A stretch of 64,000 bases of DNA from Archivesica marissinica (lineage: Eukaryota; Mollusca; Bivalvia; Venerida; Vesicomyidae): the NCBI GenBank assembly GCA_014843695.1, contig CM026402.1, positions 20,879,776 to 20,943,775 on the forward strand, read 5' to 3'. Under the pieces are notes generated by a model, which was given only the letters and a program-made list of their open reading frames with translations, was not told the DNA's origin and made no database searches. Of this stretch, positions 33,385-44,158 are shown one piece after another. Position 1 is the stretch's first letter. Every line of letters starts with the position of its first letter. Both the position numbers and the translations under genes were made by a program.

Positions 33385-34360
33385 GTGTTTACCTAGTTTA
33401 AACATAGTTTATTTCAAACAATGATACAACATATACAAATGTACAATTTACACAAATATTTACATACATGTATGAAAAAGGATTAGAACCGAAAGCTATA
33501 GCTTATAGAGGTCTTCTCCTATATTTAGATGTATATTGTAATTACAGTATGACAGCGTTTTAATCGTATCTGAACTATTAATTGCAATTCGATAAAGATA
33601 AGCATAAAATTATATTAACCATGAACTGTAAACTATAATCTCAATAATATAATGAGATTATTAAGGTGATAGAAATACACATAGTAATTAAATTAGTAAG
33701 TTGAAATTAAGATTAAGACTGAGAAGATAGGCAAACGGATAGAAGATGGAGGAACATGATGTATTCATTCGGATAGTTCAATGGAAGAAGCAAACCTGCT
33801 ACATTTAGTGAACAGATGCTCATGAAAATCGTCTGCTTTCCCGGATGTAGTTTTGGACTGCTTCAAATATGTGTGCGTTGAGATCATCGCTAAGGTTCCG
33901 GTCTCCGTGTAATAGAGTGTATAGTGTTATGGTACAATATTTAGAAGTAGTTGCTAAGAGACGAACTCTGATGTCATTGTAGTAGATACATTCAAAGAAG
34001 AAATGATGATTACTCTCAGGAAGACCACATTGACAGAGTGGTGATGGAGAAATGTTTTTTGTGAACAAATGCTGGTTTAATGAGCTACAATTAGTACGGA
34101 GTCGAGCATGATAGACTTGCCATTTGCGGTCACCTAAGTAAAAATAGTTTGGGCATTTTGTGACGTCACTATTTAGTTGCGATTTGAATGAGGAAAGGGA
34201 TGGTGAATTTTGTAGTACATTTGATAGTTTGTTCCAGTCTCTCAGAGCCGATGACAGAAACGCATTGTTGTATAGAGATGTTCTTGCGCGTATGGTTTGG
34301 ATATCATCGACATTGCGCAAATTATACCTAGAAGTTTCTCCTACAGAGAAGAAAGATAAT
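33385..34360 (-). pseudogene. 3' fragment of a CR1/L2-like non-LTR retrotransposon ORF2 plus 3' UTR
   Basis: A minus-strand frame (start codon at 34320, stop near 33820; 166 codons, really beginning further upstream as VGETSRYNLRNVDDI from about 34355) is the C-terminal region of a LINE polyprotein. Typical landmarks are SRYNLRN, then ALRDWNKL, then the zinc-binding CQCGLPESNHHFFFEC (C-x-C-x8-H-x4-C), then LLHGDRNLSDD and a terminal YIRESRRFS. The reverse transcriptase core is absent, so the copy is 5'-truncated, as is common for LINEs. A stop and frame change occur just upstream (about 34357). The trailing AT-rich region ends with an AAATAAACTATGTTT-like signal near 33400. It is not expected to be functional. 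Confidence 0.87.
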
Positions 34361-35031
34361 CTGTTTTACCTAATTTTATATAAGTGGGAACAATAGGACT
34401 ACACCAATACAACTTGTGTATCCTGAATAACACGATTTATGGTACATATTTACCGTTATATCTCATATGTGTGCCAATTTATTTGTAGACTATTCTTAAT
34501 TAATGTATCTCTAAACGACATTATCTCGCGTTTAGTATTGACTCCGATTACAAAACAAACGTCAAGTCAGGAGCATGGCTGACCGTTATATGAAATCATA
34601 CTTTCAATCCACAAAAACACTGTTTATTGATTCAATGTTAGTGTTGGAATGTATTCGGAAGAATTTGTAGTGGCAATGCATTTATACGTGAAAAACTGCA
34701 TTTTATTTGCTTTTTGCGATGTAATGTCGCTTTAAAATTATCGCATTTTTTTCGGGATAAAATAGAAAAACATAATAATAAGTGGAAATATATACCCCTA
34801 ACTTAACGGAAAACGACAACATATCACAACAAGCAAACACCGCGTGAAAACCGATGTCTCTTATCCTACAACAATATTATCTTCCTCAAACTAATATAGG
34901 TATGTCCTATATTTCTGTACTTGCTCGTGGGTGAATGCGGGAGTGTGTGTTTGGGGTGAATGATCGTGGTCTGTATGTTGAGTTACCATGACATTGGTTC
35001 CCACATTGCTTGTTCCCATGTTTCACATATA
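34361..35031. other. Intergenic sequence, nothing recognised
   Basis: The first 60 bp may be decayed LINE sequence continuing the element at 33385-34360. Nothing else is seen. Confidence 0.4.
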
Positions 35032-35033
35032 TA

Positions 35034-35325
35034 CTAGAGGACATAGAAAACGCACACCTACATTATATACTAGATGACATAGAAAACGCACATCAACATT
35101 ATATACTAGAGGACATAGAACACGCACACCTACATTATATACTAGAGGACATAGAAAACGCACACCTACATTATATACTAGAGGACATAGAAAACGCACA
35201 CCTACATTATATACTAGAGGACATAGAAAACGCACACCTACATTATATACTAGAGGACATAGAAAACGCACACCTACATTATATACTAGAGGACATAGAA
35301 AACGCACACCTACATTATTAAGCGA
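35034..35325. repeat. 36-bp array, 8 copies, derived from a MITE inverted repeat
   Basis: ACATAGAAAACGCACACCTA recurs every 36 bp (35041, 35077 and onward), and each unit ends TATATACTAGAGG. Units are almost identical (GATGAC and CATCAAC in unit 2, AACACG in unit 3). The open frames on both strands (103 and 94 codons) are period artefacts. Confidence 0.96.
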
Positions 35326-35484
35326 AATATGAAGGATTCCATCAACGATATATCACATCTGTATTACAAAACACAAACTGAACAACTAAAAATATTCCCA
35401 AATGTTTAGAACTATGTATTTATATAGTTATTGTTTTTATGTAAAACACACTTATCCGAAGTGTGCGTTTTCTATGCCCTCTAG
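35034..35484. mobile_element. TA-flanked MITE with amplified left inverted repeat
   Basis: The left end CTAGAGGACATAGAAAACGC (from 35034) is matched in inverse orientation by GTGCGTTTTCTATGCCCTCTAG ending at 35484, at 23 of 24 positions. TA flanks both ends (35032-35033 and 35485-35486), as expected for Tc1/mariner-type target duplication. The non-repeated interior is about 130 bp and AT-rich. The left inverted repeat has been tandemly multiplied and the right one is single. Confidence 0.78.
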
Positions 35485-35565
35485 TATATTTATCACATGC
35501 CTTATACATGTTTCGGACACATGTGTAATTGATTGTTTATTGATCTGTCATCTTTGATCGCCGTA

Positions 35566-35834
35566 TTCTTCGTCTCACCGACGGTCATCTCGGCTCGCCT
35601 TATTCTTTGTCTCACCGACGTTTTTGTTGCGGTCATCTCGGCCGCCTATTCTTTGTCTCACCGACGGTCATCTCGGCTCGCCGTATTTTGTCTCACCGAC
35701 GGTCATCTCGGCTCGCCGTATTCTTCGTCTCACCGACGGTCATCTCGGCTCGCCGTATTCTTTGTCTCACCGACGGTCATCTCGGCTCGCCGTATTCTTT
35801 GTCTCACCGACAGTCATCTCGGCTCGCCGTTTCA
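35566..35834. repeat. 37-bp minisatellite, about 7 copies
   Basis: GGTCATCTCGGCTCGCCGTA recurs every 37 bp (35701 to 35738), with TTCTTTGTCTCACCGAC completing the unit. The second unit has an insertion (GTTTTTGTTGC) and one unit lacks three bases. It is GC-rich relative to its flanks. Overlapping ORFs of 83-102 codons are artefacts. Confidence 0.94.
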
Positions 35835-36518
35835 AAACTAAACTGTCCACAACGTTAGCCAGTTGTTTTTTCCACCCCTGCCCATTTGGCAGCCGATAAC
35901 GTATTTGTGAAACTACACTCAAGAGAATTTCTAATAGGTCACCTGGTGTTTTGCAATATTTGGAGCCAAGTCAAGTTAAGTCAAGTAATAATAAACATAA
36001 TAAATAACTAATATAATCATACAATATAAATATTTTCAAAATGTCGTTCAATGCATTTTATTCCAGGTGATTATACAGCAAGTCATTGCATAGAGATCTG
36101 TAATAAAATGTATCTAATCACATCATATGAATATTGTTATTATATGGTTGTTAGTTTGCTCCAAATACTGTAGAATAGTAGACTATAAGGTGACTGGTTA
36201 GGAAGTTTGTTTGAGTGTATGCACAGATATGATAGTTGCTAGGAAAGTTCCTGAACTATTCTCGTAAGTGTGTATATCGTTAACATTTATGAAAACATGT
36301 ATACTTGACGGCATTAAAAACTCAACATTTTAGAATTTTATTTTCTATATACATACTATATATTGCAAATATTTTTTTATAGTGATACATTTTAACTGCG
36401 AATCACATGAAACTGTGAGAAATGGATTATTCTATGTGATTGTCTAGTGCATTACATAGACTGGCTTAATGAAATTAATAAACTTGATTTAAATTTGAAA
36501 ATTAATAATAATATTTAA
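35835..36518. other. AT-rich spacer, nothing recognised
   Basis: GTCAAGTTAAGTCAAGTAAT at about 35968-35988 may be a short retroelement tail, but no body was recognised. Confidence 0.4.
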
Positions 36519-36519
36519 A

Positions 36520-36551
<32 letters not shown>

Positions 36552-36737
36552 CTTTATTTTACAAGAGAACTCATTCAACAAAAGTTAATCTACCATGAGG
36601 CCCTCAACATATATACAAATCAAATGATAGGACTATAAGTGAAAACTGCACATTGGAATTATATAGTAATGTTAAAGCTGAAAAGTAGAGAAACTACATA
36701 ATTATAATATGTTATGGAATATGGTGATATATATATA
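36519..36737 (-). mobile_element. Element D, inverted copy with one 55-bp unit
   Basis: On the minus strand: a partial 55-bp unit (TATTCCATAACATATTATAA, TAGTTTCTCTACTTTTC), CAGCTTTAACATTACTATAT, TGTTGAGGGCCTCATGGTAG, GTTCTCTTGTAAAATAAAGT, then (ATT)n at 36519-36548. This is the same 3' structure as the other D copies with far fewer repeats. Confidence 0.83.
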
Positions 36738-36743
36738 TAAATC

Positions 36744-37001
36744 CAGTGGCTGTCTGATTAGCGCAGAGGTTAGCGCGCTCGCTTCTCACCAATGCAACCG
36801 TGGTTCGATCCTCGGACCGGGAAGTATGTGAGATGGTACGGTGGTCGCCAGATCGGACAGGTAGGTGGGTTTTCTCCGGGTACTCCGGTTTCTTCCATCA
36901 CGAATGACCACATAGACGCTTTCATCCGCGCCAACGAGAGTGATTAATATGAGTTGTTAAAACTTGTTTCGCAATCGTTGTAACATAAATAAAGTGTAAA
37001 C
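36744..37001 (+). mobile_element. SINE family C, full length, probable TSD
   Basis: Head GGCTGTCTGATTAGCGCAGA, box B TGGTTCGATCCTCGG. Body AAGTATGTGAGATGGTACGG, GGTACTCCGGTTTCTTCC. Shared tail GAGTGATTAATATGAGTTG ... AACATAAATAAAGTGTAAAC. TAAATCCAGTG (36738-36748) and TAAATCCACTG (37002-37012) match at 10 of 11 bases. The right copy is also the start of the LINE fragment that follows. Confidence 0.92.
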
Positions 37002-37002
37002 T

Positions 37003-37514
37003 AAATCCACTGACTTATATGTTGATGATACAACTTTTTATGATATCCAACAGAACAAGGAGATGCTACTGTCACTGTTGAATCATGCATTACACTACCT
37101 GAATAGCTGGTGTCTAAACAATGGTATCCAATTGAATATTGACAAAACAAAGGCACATCTCCTCACCAGTGCTCAAAGAAAAAATGCATTGCAAAATTGC
37201 GAATATGAACTCATGTATAAAGATATTGTACTTGGGCAAAGCTCCGGTGAAAAAACATTTAGGCGTGCACATTCAAAATGACATGAAATGGAACACCCAT
37301 AATAAAGCACTTTGTAAAAAGATATCATCATATATCTGGCTGTTATATAGAATTAGGGAGTTTTTAACTGTACTGTATCGACCATTATTTTATTATAATA
37401 TTATTGTGGTATTCGTTGGGGGTAGTAATTCAATATGTAACATTCAAATGTTATATTTAAGAGGGCCTCATAGAAGATTAGCCTGGTAAATGGTTACCCT
37501 CTCTAAATAAAGAA

Positions 37515-37548
<34 letters not shown>

Positions 37549-37550
37549 TA
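37003..37550 (+). pseudogene. 5'-truncated, frameshifted non-LTR reverse transcriptase with TTAC tail
   Basis: It opens inside the reverse transcriptase palm domain: LYVDDTTFYD, whose YVDD (37018-37029) is the catalytic motif of the family. NSWCLNNGIQLNIDKTKA follows in the same frame. The reading frame then shifts (about 37230-37255) to continue as KHLGVHIQNDMKWNTH, CKKISSYIWLLYRIREFL and YRPLFYYNI, the thumb-side region of CR1/L2-like LINEs. At 37500 the sequence ends in CTCTAAATAAAGAATTTAC with a (TTAC)n tail (37515-37548), a typical LINE 3' end. Everything upstream of YVDD and the C-terminal zinc-binding region are missing. It is a dead fragment. Confidence 0.88.
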
Positions 37551-37606
37551 CACTAGACACAACGTGTTGTATATATAATAGTTACACATAATAAAGCTGA
37601 AAGTCA

Positions 37607-37941
<335 letters not shown>

Positions 37942-38022
37942 AGGGTCAGACGGGAGATGGAACATGCGATCCGTGGATTTCCAGTCCAGCGTGTTACCAC
38001 TAGACTACAGATCCATCTGGAT
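37942..38022 (-). mobile_element. SINE family A, head-only fragment
   Basis: Minus-strand copy of only the tRNA-like head: GGGTCAGACGGGAGATGGAA (box B mutated), CCAGTCCAGCGTGTTACCAC, CTACAGATCCATCTG. The central domain and tail are absent, which is unusual because most truncations in the window remove the head instead. Confidence 0.88.
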
Positions 38023-38350
38023 ACCCACAATCCTATCTGTGTATATCTGAAAACAATTATGATTAGCGTTTCATGTACGCAACAACAAGGGTATCAACTA
38101 TAGCGTAGTAGAATATATATGTTGTCCAACTATATATCGAGGTCGCGTGTGACAACAGTTTGGCAATACGCATTGTTCGTCAAAATAGCACAGGTGTGAA
38201 TTAAAGATAACATATATCCTACTGTACGTAACCCGTATACCAATCTTAGTACAAACGTATTATATTGCCAACTATGCATGCACTAAACAGAAGCAATGTT
38301 ACATTCAATACAACAATATATATATACACGTTGACTGAAGAATAAGCAAG
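38023..38350. other. Spacer, nothing recognised
   Basis: No supported feature. Confidence 0.4.
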
Positions 38351-39069
38351 GATGCTTTCGCTGCCATAGAGATTCAGGTTAATATAATATTATATCTCCA
38401 TATAAACGACAGTCATTTAGCTATCATGCAGTGGATAAGTAGTCACCATATCTATCCCACCTCCATATAGCTATTACTGGGACTTCATAGAGATTTAGGT
38501 TAATATACTATTATATCTCCATATAAACGACAGCCATTTAGCTATCATGCAGTGGATAAGTAGTCGCCATATCTATCCCAACTCCATGGATATAACTGGG
38601 ACTACATGAGATTCAGGTTAATATAATATTATATCTCCATATAAACGACATCTATTTAGCCATCATGCGGTGGATAAGTAGTCACCATATCTATCCCACC
38701 TCCATATAGCTATTACTGGGACTTCATAGAGATTTAGGTTAATATACTAGTATATCTCCATATAAACGACAGTCATTTAGCTATCATGCAGTGGATAAGT
38801 AGTAACCATATCTATCCCACCTCCATAGATATTACTGGGACTTCATAGAGATTTAGGTTAATATACTATTATATCTCCATACAAACGACAGCCATTTAGC
38901 TATCATGCAGTGGATAAGTAGTCGCCATATCTATCCCACCTCCATAGATATTACTGGGACTACATGAGATGCTGGCGTTTATTATGAACATTTGTTTGAC
39001 TACTCCATTGTCAATGTATGTCGTGTTGGTAATGGCGTCAAGAGGTGCTTCTATGAGGGAAAGGGTTAA
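38351..39069. mobile_element. MITE family M3 with five internal ~120-bp tandem units
   Basis: Right end GAAAGGGTTAA with TTAA at 39066-39069. The left end (GATGCTTTCGCTGCCATAGA) looks like a mutated TTAACCCTTTC. The interior has five units of 118-121 bp starting CATAGAGATTTAGGTTAATA (38366, 38486, about 38604, 38725, 38843). Each contains CATTTAGCTATCATGCAGTG and ATCTATCCCACCTCCATA. The unique right arm is GAGATGCTGGCGTTTATTAT ... CAAGAGGTGCTTCTATGAGG. It matches the units at 27658-28255. Confidence 0.85.
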
Positions 39070-39236
39070 AAGATAACTTGTCTAGTCTGTGAATTGATTA
39101 TCACATTCATACCCAATACATTCTTTAGCAAATGTGTACATTATCATTGCTATATTTACTAGATTCTGTGAATGGCTGTCTTTGAGCTGATTTCATACTT
39201 ATTTTCAAGATATCCCTATGTGTCATATGTGCACAT
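39070..39236. other. Spacer
   Basis: No supported feature. Confidence 0.4.
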
Positions 39237-39742
39237 CGTTATATAGATGTTATATAGATGTTATATAGATGTTATATAGATGTTATATAGATGTTATATA
39301 GATGTTATATAGATGTTATATAGATGTTATATAGATGTTATATAGATGTTATATAGATGTTGTATAGATGTTGTATAGATGTTGTATAGATGTTGTATAG
39401 ATGTTATATAGATGTTATATATATGTTATATAGATGTTATATAGATGTTATATAGATGTTATATAGATGTTATATAGATGTTATATAGATGTTATATAGA
39501 TGTTATATAGATGTTATATAGATGTTATATAGATGTTATATAGATGTTATATAGATGTTATATAGATGTTGTATAGATGTTATATAGATGTTATATAGAT
39601 GTTGTATAGATGTTATATAGATGTTATATAGATGTTATATAGATGTTATATAGATGTTATATAGATGTTGTATAGATGTTGTATAGATGTTGTATAGATG
39701 TTGTATAGATGTTATATAGATGTTATATAGATGTTATATATA
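39237..39742. repeat. 11-bp minisatellite, about 46 copies
   Basis: Unit GTTATATAGAT repeated head to tail. GTTGTATAGAT variants cluster in groups of four (39359-39400 and 39667-39710) plus singles, and there is one GTTATATATAT. Confidence 0.97.
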
Positions 39743-39786
39743 TATGTAGTGTCATTAATTGTCTCATTCCCCTTGTCTACTCTACA

Positions 39787-40755
39787 AGACAATTCCATAT
39801 ATCATCATATTATGACGGATCTGTAGTCCAGTGGTAACACGCTGGACTGGTAATCCAGGGTTCGCAGGTTCGATCCCCCGTCTGACCCTAATAAAATTAA
39901 CAGTCTTTCAGATGGGACGTTAAACCGAGGTCTCGTGTCGGTGCTTTACACCATGCACGTAACAGAACCAGAGGCGATTCTGGAATGGGTCTCTGTCTGT
40001 ATCATTGCACTATCCTCCAACAATCTAAAATGACTAATCTCTTCAGGAGGCGTCGCTCATATGGGCAACCGGTAGCGACGATAAATAAACGTAAAGCACA
40101 CACACAATTCCATATATCATCATATTCCATAACATAGTATATATAGTTTCTCTACTAGACAATTCCATATACCATCATATTCCATAACATATTATATGTA
40201 GTTTCTCTACTAGACAATTCCATATATCATCATATTCCATAACATATTATATATAGTTTCTCTACTAGACAATTCCATATATTATCATATTCCATAACAT
40301 ATTATATATAGTTTCTCTACTAGACAATTCCATATATCATCATATTCCATAACATATTATATATAGTTTCTCTGCTAGACAATTCCATATATCATCATAT
40401 TCCATAACATATTATATATAGTTCATCTACTAGACACTTCCATATATCATCATATTCCATAGCATATTATATATAGTTTCTCTACTAGACAATTCCATAT
40501 ACCATCATATTCCATAACATATTATATATAGTTTCTCTACTAGACAATTCCATATATCATCATATTCCATAACATATTATATATGTTTCTCTACTTTTCA
40601 GCTTTAACATTACTATATAATTCCAATGTGCAGTTTTCACTTATATTCTTATTTTTTTGATTGCATTTGATTTGTATATATGTTGATAGATTGATTAACC
40701 GTAATGAGTTCTCTCGTAAAATAAAGTATTTATTAATATTATTATTATTAACTAG
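39787..40755 (+). mobile_element. Element D, copy 3: ten 55-bp units, interrupted by SINE A
   Basis: A partial first unit (39787-39811) is split by a SINE, then nine 55-bp units (40104-40595) precede CAGCTTTAACATTACTATAT, GTGCAGTTTTCACTTATA, TGTATATATGTTGATAGATT, GAGTTCTCTCGTAAAATAAA and a short (ATT)n. Unit variants: CATATACCATCATATT in two units, TCTGCTAGAC and GTTCATCTAC in one each. It has more repeats than any other copy. Confidence 0.86.
39812..40103 (+). mobile_element. SINE family A nested in element D, 23-bp flanking repeat
   Basis: Full-length copy: GACGGATCTGTAGTCCAGTG head, GCAGGTTCGATCCCCCGTC box B, complete centre and ATAAATAAACGTAAAGCAC end. ACAATTCCATATATCATCAT then ATT lies on both sides (39789-39811 and 40104-40126), identical over 23 bp. 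Because the target is itself a tandem repeat, the true duplication length cannot be fixed. The SINE is younger than the host element. Confidence 0.95.
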
Positions 40756-40777
40756 GTCAGATATATGTGAACTATTA

Positions 40778-41329
40778 TTGGGAGCGTTCCGATTGTAGAC
40801 ATGTATCGTGGGCCGGTGGGAGCGTTCCGATTGTAGACATGTATCGTGGGCCGGTGGGAGCGTTCCGATTGTAGACATGTATCGTGGGCCGGTGGGAGCG
40901 TTCCGATTGTAGACATGTATCGTGGGCCGGTGGGAGCGTTCCGATTGTAGACATGTATCGTGGGCCGGTGGGAGCGTTCCGATTGTAGACATGTATCGTG
41001 GGCCGGTGGGAGCGTTCCGATTGTAGACATGTATCGTGGGCCGGTGGGAGCGTTCCGATTGTAGACATGTATCGTGGGCCGGTGGGAGCGTTCCGATTGT
41101 AGACATGTATCGTGGGCCGGTGGGAGCGTTCCGATTGTAGACATGTATCGTGGGCCGGTGGGAGCGTTCCGATTGCAGACATGTATCGTGGGCCGGTGGG
41201 AGCGTTCCGATTGTAGACATGTATCGTGGGCCGGTGGGAGCGTTCCGATTGTAGACATGTATCGTGGGCCGGTGGGAGCGTTCCGATTGCAGACATGTAT
41301 CGTGGGCCGGTGGGAGCGTTCCGATTGTA
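40778..41329. repeat. 38-bp minisatellite, at least 14 near-identical copies, runs into gap
   Basis: Unit GGGAGCGTTCCGATTGTAGA then CATGTATCGTGGGCCGGT, 38 bp. The only variant seen is GATTGCAGAC in two units (about 41174 and 41288). The last unit is cut by the assembly gap. ORFs on both strands of 168-209 codons are artefacts of three 38-bp units making 114 bp. Confidence 0.97.
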
Positions 41330-42329
41330 NNNNNNNNNNNNNNNNNNNNNNNNNNNNNNNNNNNNNNNNNNNNNNNNNNNNNNNNNNNNNNNNNNNNNNN
41401 NNNNNNNNNNNNNNNNNNNNNNNNNNNNNNNNNNNNNNNNNNNNNNNNNNNNNNNNNNNNNNNNNNNNNNNNNNNNNNNNNNNNNNNNNNNNNNNNNNNN
41501 NNNNNNNNNNNNNNNNNNNNNNNNNNNNNNNNNNNNNNNNNNNNNNNNNNNNNNNNNNNNNNNNNNNNNNNNNNNNNNNNNNNNNNNNNNNNNNNNNNNN
41601 NNNNNNNNNNNNNNNNNNNNNNNNNNNNNNNNNNNNNNNNNNNNNNNNNNNNNNNNNNNNNNNNNNNNNNNNNNNNNNNNNNNNNNNNNNNNNNNNNNNN
41701 NNNNNNNNNNNNNNNNNNNNNNNNNNNNNNNNNNNNNNNNNNNNNNNNNNNNNNNNNNNNNNNNNNNNNNNNNNNNNNNNNNNNNNNNNNNNNNNNNNNN
41801 NNNNNNNNNNNNNNNNNNNNNNNNNNNNNNNNNNNNNNNNNNNNNNNNNNNNNNNNNNNNNNNNNNNNNNNNNNNNNNNNNNNNNNNNNNNNNNNNNNNN
41901 NNNNNNNNNNNNNNNNNNNNNNNNNNNNNNNNNNNNNNNNNNNNNNNNNNNNNNNNNNNNNNNNNNNNNNNNNNNNNNNNNNNNNNNNNNNNNNNNNNNN
42001 NNNNNNNNNNNNNNNNNNNNNNNNNNNNNNNNNNNNNNNNNNNNNNNNNNNNNNNNNNNNNNNNNNNNNNNNNNNNNNNNNNNNNNNNNNNNNNNNNNNN
42101 NNNNNNNNNNNNNNNNNNNNNNNNNNNNNNNNNNNNNNNNNNNNNNNNNNNNNNNNNNNNNNNNNNNNNNNNNNNNNNNNNNNNNNNNNNNNNNNNNNNN
42201 NNNNNNNNNNNNNNNNNNNNNNNNNNNNNNNNNNNNNNNNNNNNNNNNNNNNNNNNNNNNNNNNNNNNNNNNNNNNNNNNNNNNNNNNNNNNNNNNNNNN
42301 NNNNNNNNNNNNNNNNNNNNNNNNNNNNN
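41330..42329. other. Assembly gap, exactly 1000 N
   Basis: A run of 1000 N between two different tandem arrays. The round number suggests a placeholder of unknown true size. Confidence 0.99.
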
Positions 42330-43362
42330 AGTATATTAACCTAAATCTCTATGAAGGAAAGGGTTAAAATAGCAGTCGTTTGTATGGAGATATAATAGTA
42401 TATTAACCTAAATCTCTATGAAGGAAAGGGTTTAAACTAGCAGTGGTTTGTATGGAGATATAATAGTATATTAACCTAAATCTCTATGAAGGAAAGGGTT
42501 AAATGGCTGTCGTTTGTATGGAGATATAATAGTATATTAACCTAAATCTCTATGAAGGAAAGGGTTAAATGGCTGTCGTTTGTATGGAGATATAATAGTA
42601 TATTAACCTAAATCTCTATGAAGGAAAGGGTTAAATGGCTGTCGTTTGTATGGAGATATAATAGTATATTAACCTAAATCTCTATGAAGGAAAGGGTTAA
42701 ATGGCTGTCGTTTGTATGGAGATATAATAGTATATTAACCTAAATCTCTATGAAGGAAAGGGTTAAATGGCTGTCGTTTGTATGGAGATATAATAGTATA
42801 TTAACCTAAATCTCTATGAAGGAAAGGGTTAAATGGCTGTCGTTTGTATGGAGATATAATAGTATATTAACCTAAATCTCTATGAAGGAAAGGGCTAAAT
42901 GGCTGTCGTTTGTATGGAGATATAATAGTATATTAACCTAAATCTCTATGAAGGAAAGGGTTAAATGGCTGTCGTTTGTATGGAGATATAATAGTATATT
43001 AACCTAAATCTCTATGAAGGAAAGGGTTAAATGGCTGTCGTTTGTATGGAGATATAATAGTATATTAACCTAAATCTCTATGAAGGAAAGGGTTAAATGG
43101 CTGTCGTTTGTATGGAGATATAATAGTATATTAACCTAAATCTCTATGAAGGAAAGGGTTAAATGGCTGTCGTTTGTATGGAGATATAATAGTATATTAA
43201 CCTAAATCTCTATGAAGGAAAGGGTTAAATGGCTGTCGTTTGTATGGAGATATAATAGTATATTAACCTAAATCTCTATGAAGGAAAGGGTTACATGGCT
43301 GTCGTTTGTATGGAGATATAATAGTATATTAACCTAAATCTCTATGAAGGAAAGGGCTAAAT
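42330..43362. repeat. 66-bp tandem array, about 16 copies, MITE M3-derived
   Basis: Unit AGTATATTAACCTAAATCTC then TATGAAGGAAAGGGTTAAAT, GGCTGTCGTTTGTATGGAGA, TATAAT, 66 bp. This is the complement of the left 66 bp of MITE M3 (CCCTTTCCTTCATAGAGATT and so on). The first two units differ (AAAATAGCAGTCG, AAACTAGCAGTGG) and the rest are nearly identical. The left side is lost in the gap. Confidence 0.96.
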
Positions 43363-43394
43363 AAGTACATCGTCACATTGCGACTTATTACGAA

Positions 43395-43533
43395 TAAGTA
43401 TGTGAGATGGCATGGTGGTCGCCAGATCGGACATGTGGGTTTTCTCCGGGTACTCCGCACCAACGAAAGTGATTAATATAAGTTGTTAGAACTTGTTTCG
43501 CAATCGTTGTAAAATAAATAAAGTTTACACTTT
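43395..43533 (+). mobile_element. SINE family C, headless and internally deleted
   Basis: Begins AAGTATGTGAGATGGCATGG, continues CCAGATCGGACATGTGGG and GGGTACTCCG. It then skips about 40 bp to CACCAACGAAAGTGATTAAT and ends with the shared tail and AAATAAATAAAGTTTACAC. Confidence 0.92.
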
Positions 43534-43933
43534 TAAAACTTGATTACGAACATCGGGTCAGTAACGACATGTTCTCTCATTAGAACTCAACTCAACTCAA
43601 CTTTATATGTCAAATCGGCAACATGCAATACATTTTACCAAAAACAATAAGATATGCATGCCAAGAAATATGGTATATGAATAAATTAAATACAAACTAA
43701 ACAAACGAATATAACACACTTAGCATATATGTCCTAAAATGGCAAAAATGAAACACACGCAATGCTGATAAATATACTTGTTTATAATATCCAGACTCTT
43801 TTGATTGGCATTATCTATCTGTGTTCCTGCTCTATCTCACAATATTTTTGAATCAGGATTCAGATCTGGATCCTCTCCAAAATCTAATATGTCCGTCCCT
43901 GACCATAGGTTATCCCTTATGTGTTAAATTCAT
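43534..43933. other. Spacer with (CAACT)n tract
   Basis: AACTCAACTCAACTCAACTT at 43587-43606 may be the pentamer tail of a minus-strand retroelement whose body I cannot recognise. Confidence 0.4.
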
Positions 43934-44127
43934 AATGATCTGGTTGCTGCTATCCACATTGAAAATTACCTAGTTCCTCTCTCCCGTCCCAAACGCAACT
44001 TCCAATCTTTAAGCTATATGTTAATTACAGCAACTACAGACTATTACACATTTCCCTTTTTTTTTCAAGAACAATTGATCATTGGAACCATCTCCCATCA
44101 TACATTGCCCCATTTGGGATCACGTGA
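43934..44127 (+). pseudogene. Non-LTR retrotransposon ORF2 C-terminal fragment, frameshifted
   Basis: Plus-strand frame NDLVAAIHIENYLVPLSRPK (from 43934) continues through TTDYYTFPFFF. It then shifts by one base in the T-run (about 44053-44062) into SRTIDHWNHLPSYIAPFGIT before a stop at 44125. In CR1-like LINEs, the LVA...YL.P..RP..., FSFFPRTI..WN.LP order lies just after the reverse transcriptase domain. Both upstream catalytic motifs and the 3' end are missing. A SINE B lies 20 bp downstream. Confidence 0.75.
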
Positions 44128-44158
44128 TGCAAGGTACACCGTTTATATAATTTTCTTT

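Noticed and set aside
35566..35834. Overlapping 83-102 codon ORFs in the 37-bp array
   Set aside because: Three 37-bp units make 111 bp, so frames cycle through the repeat. Unit indels break them, and there is no coding signal.
41074..42367. Plus-strand ORFs of 367-421 codons
   Set aside because: They consist of the 38-bp repeat followed by 1000 unknown bases read as open frame.
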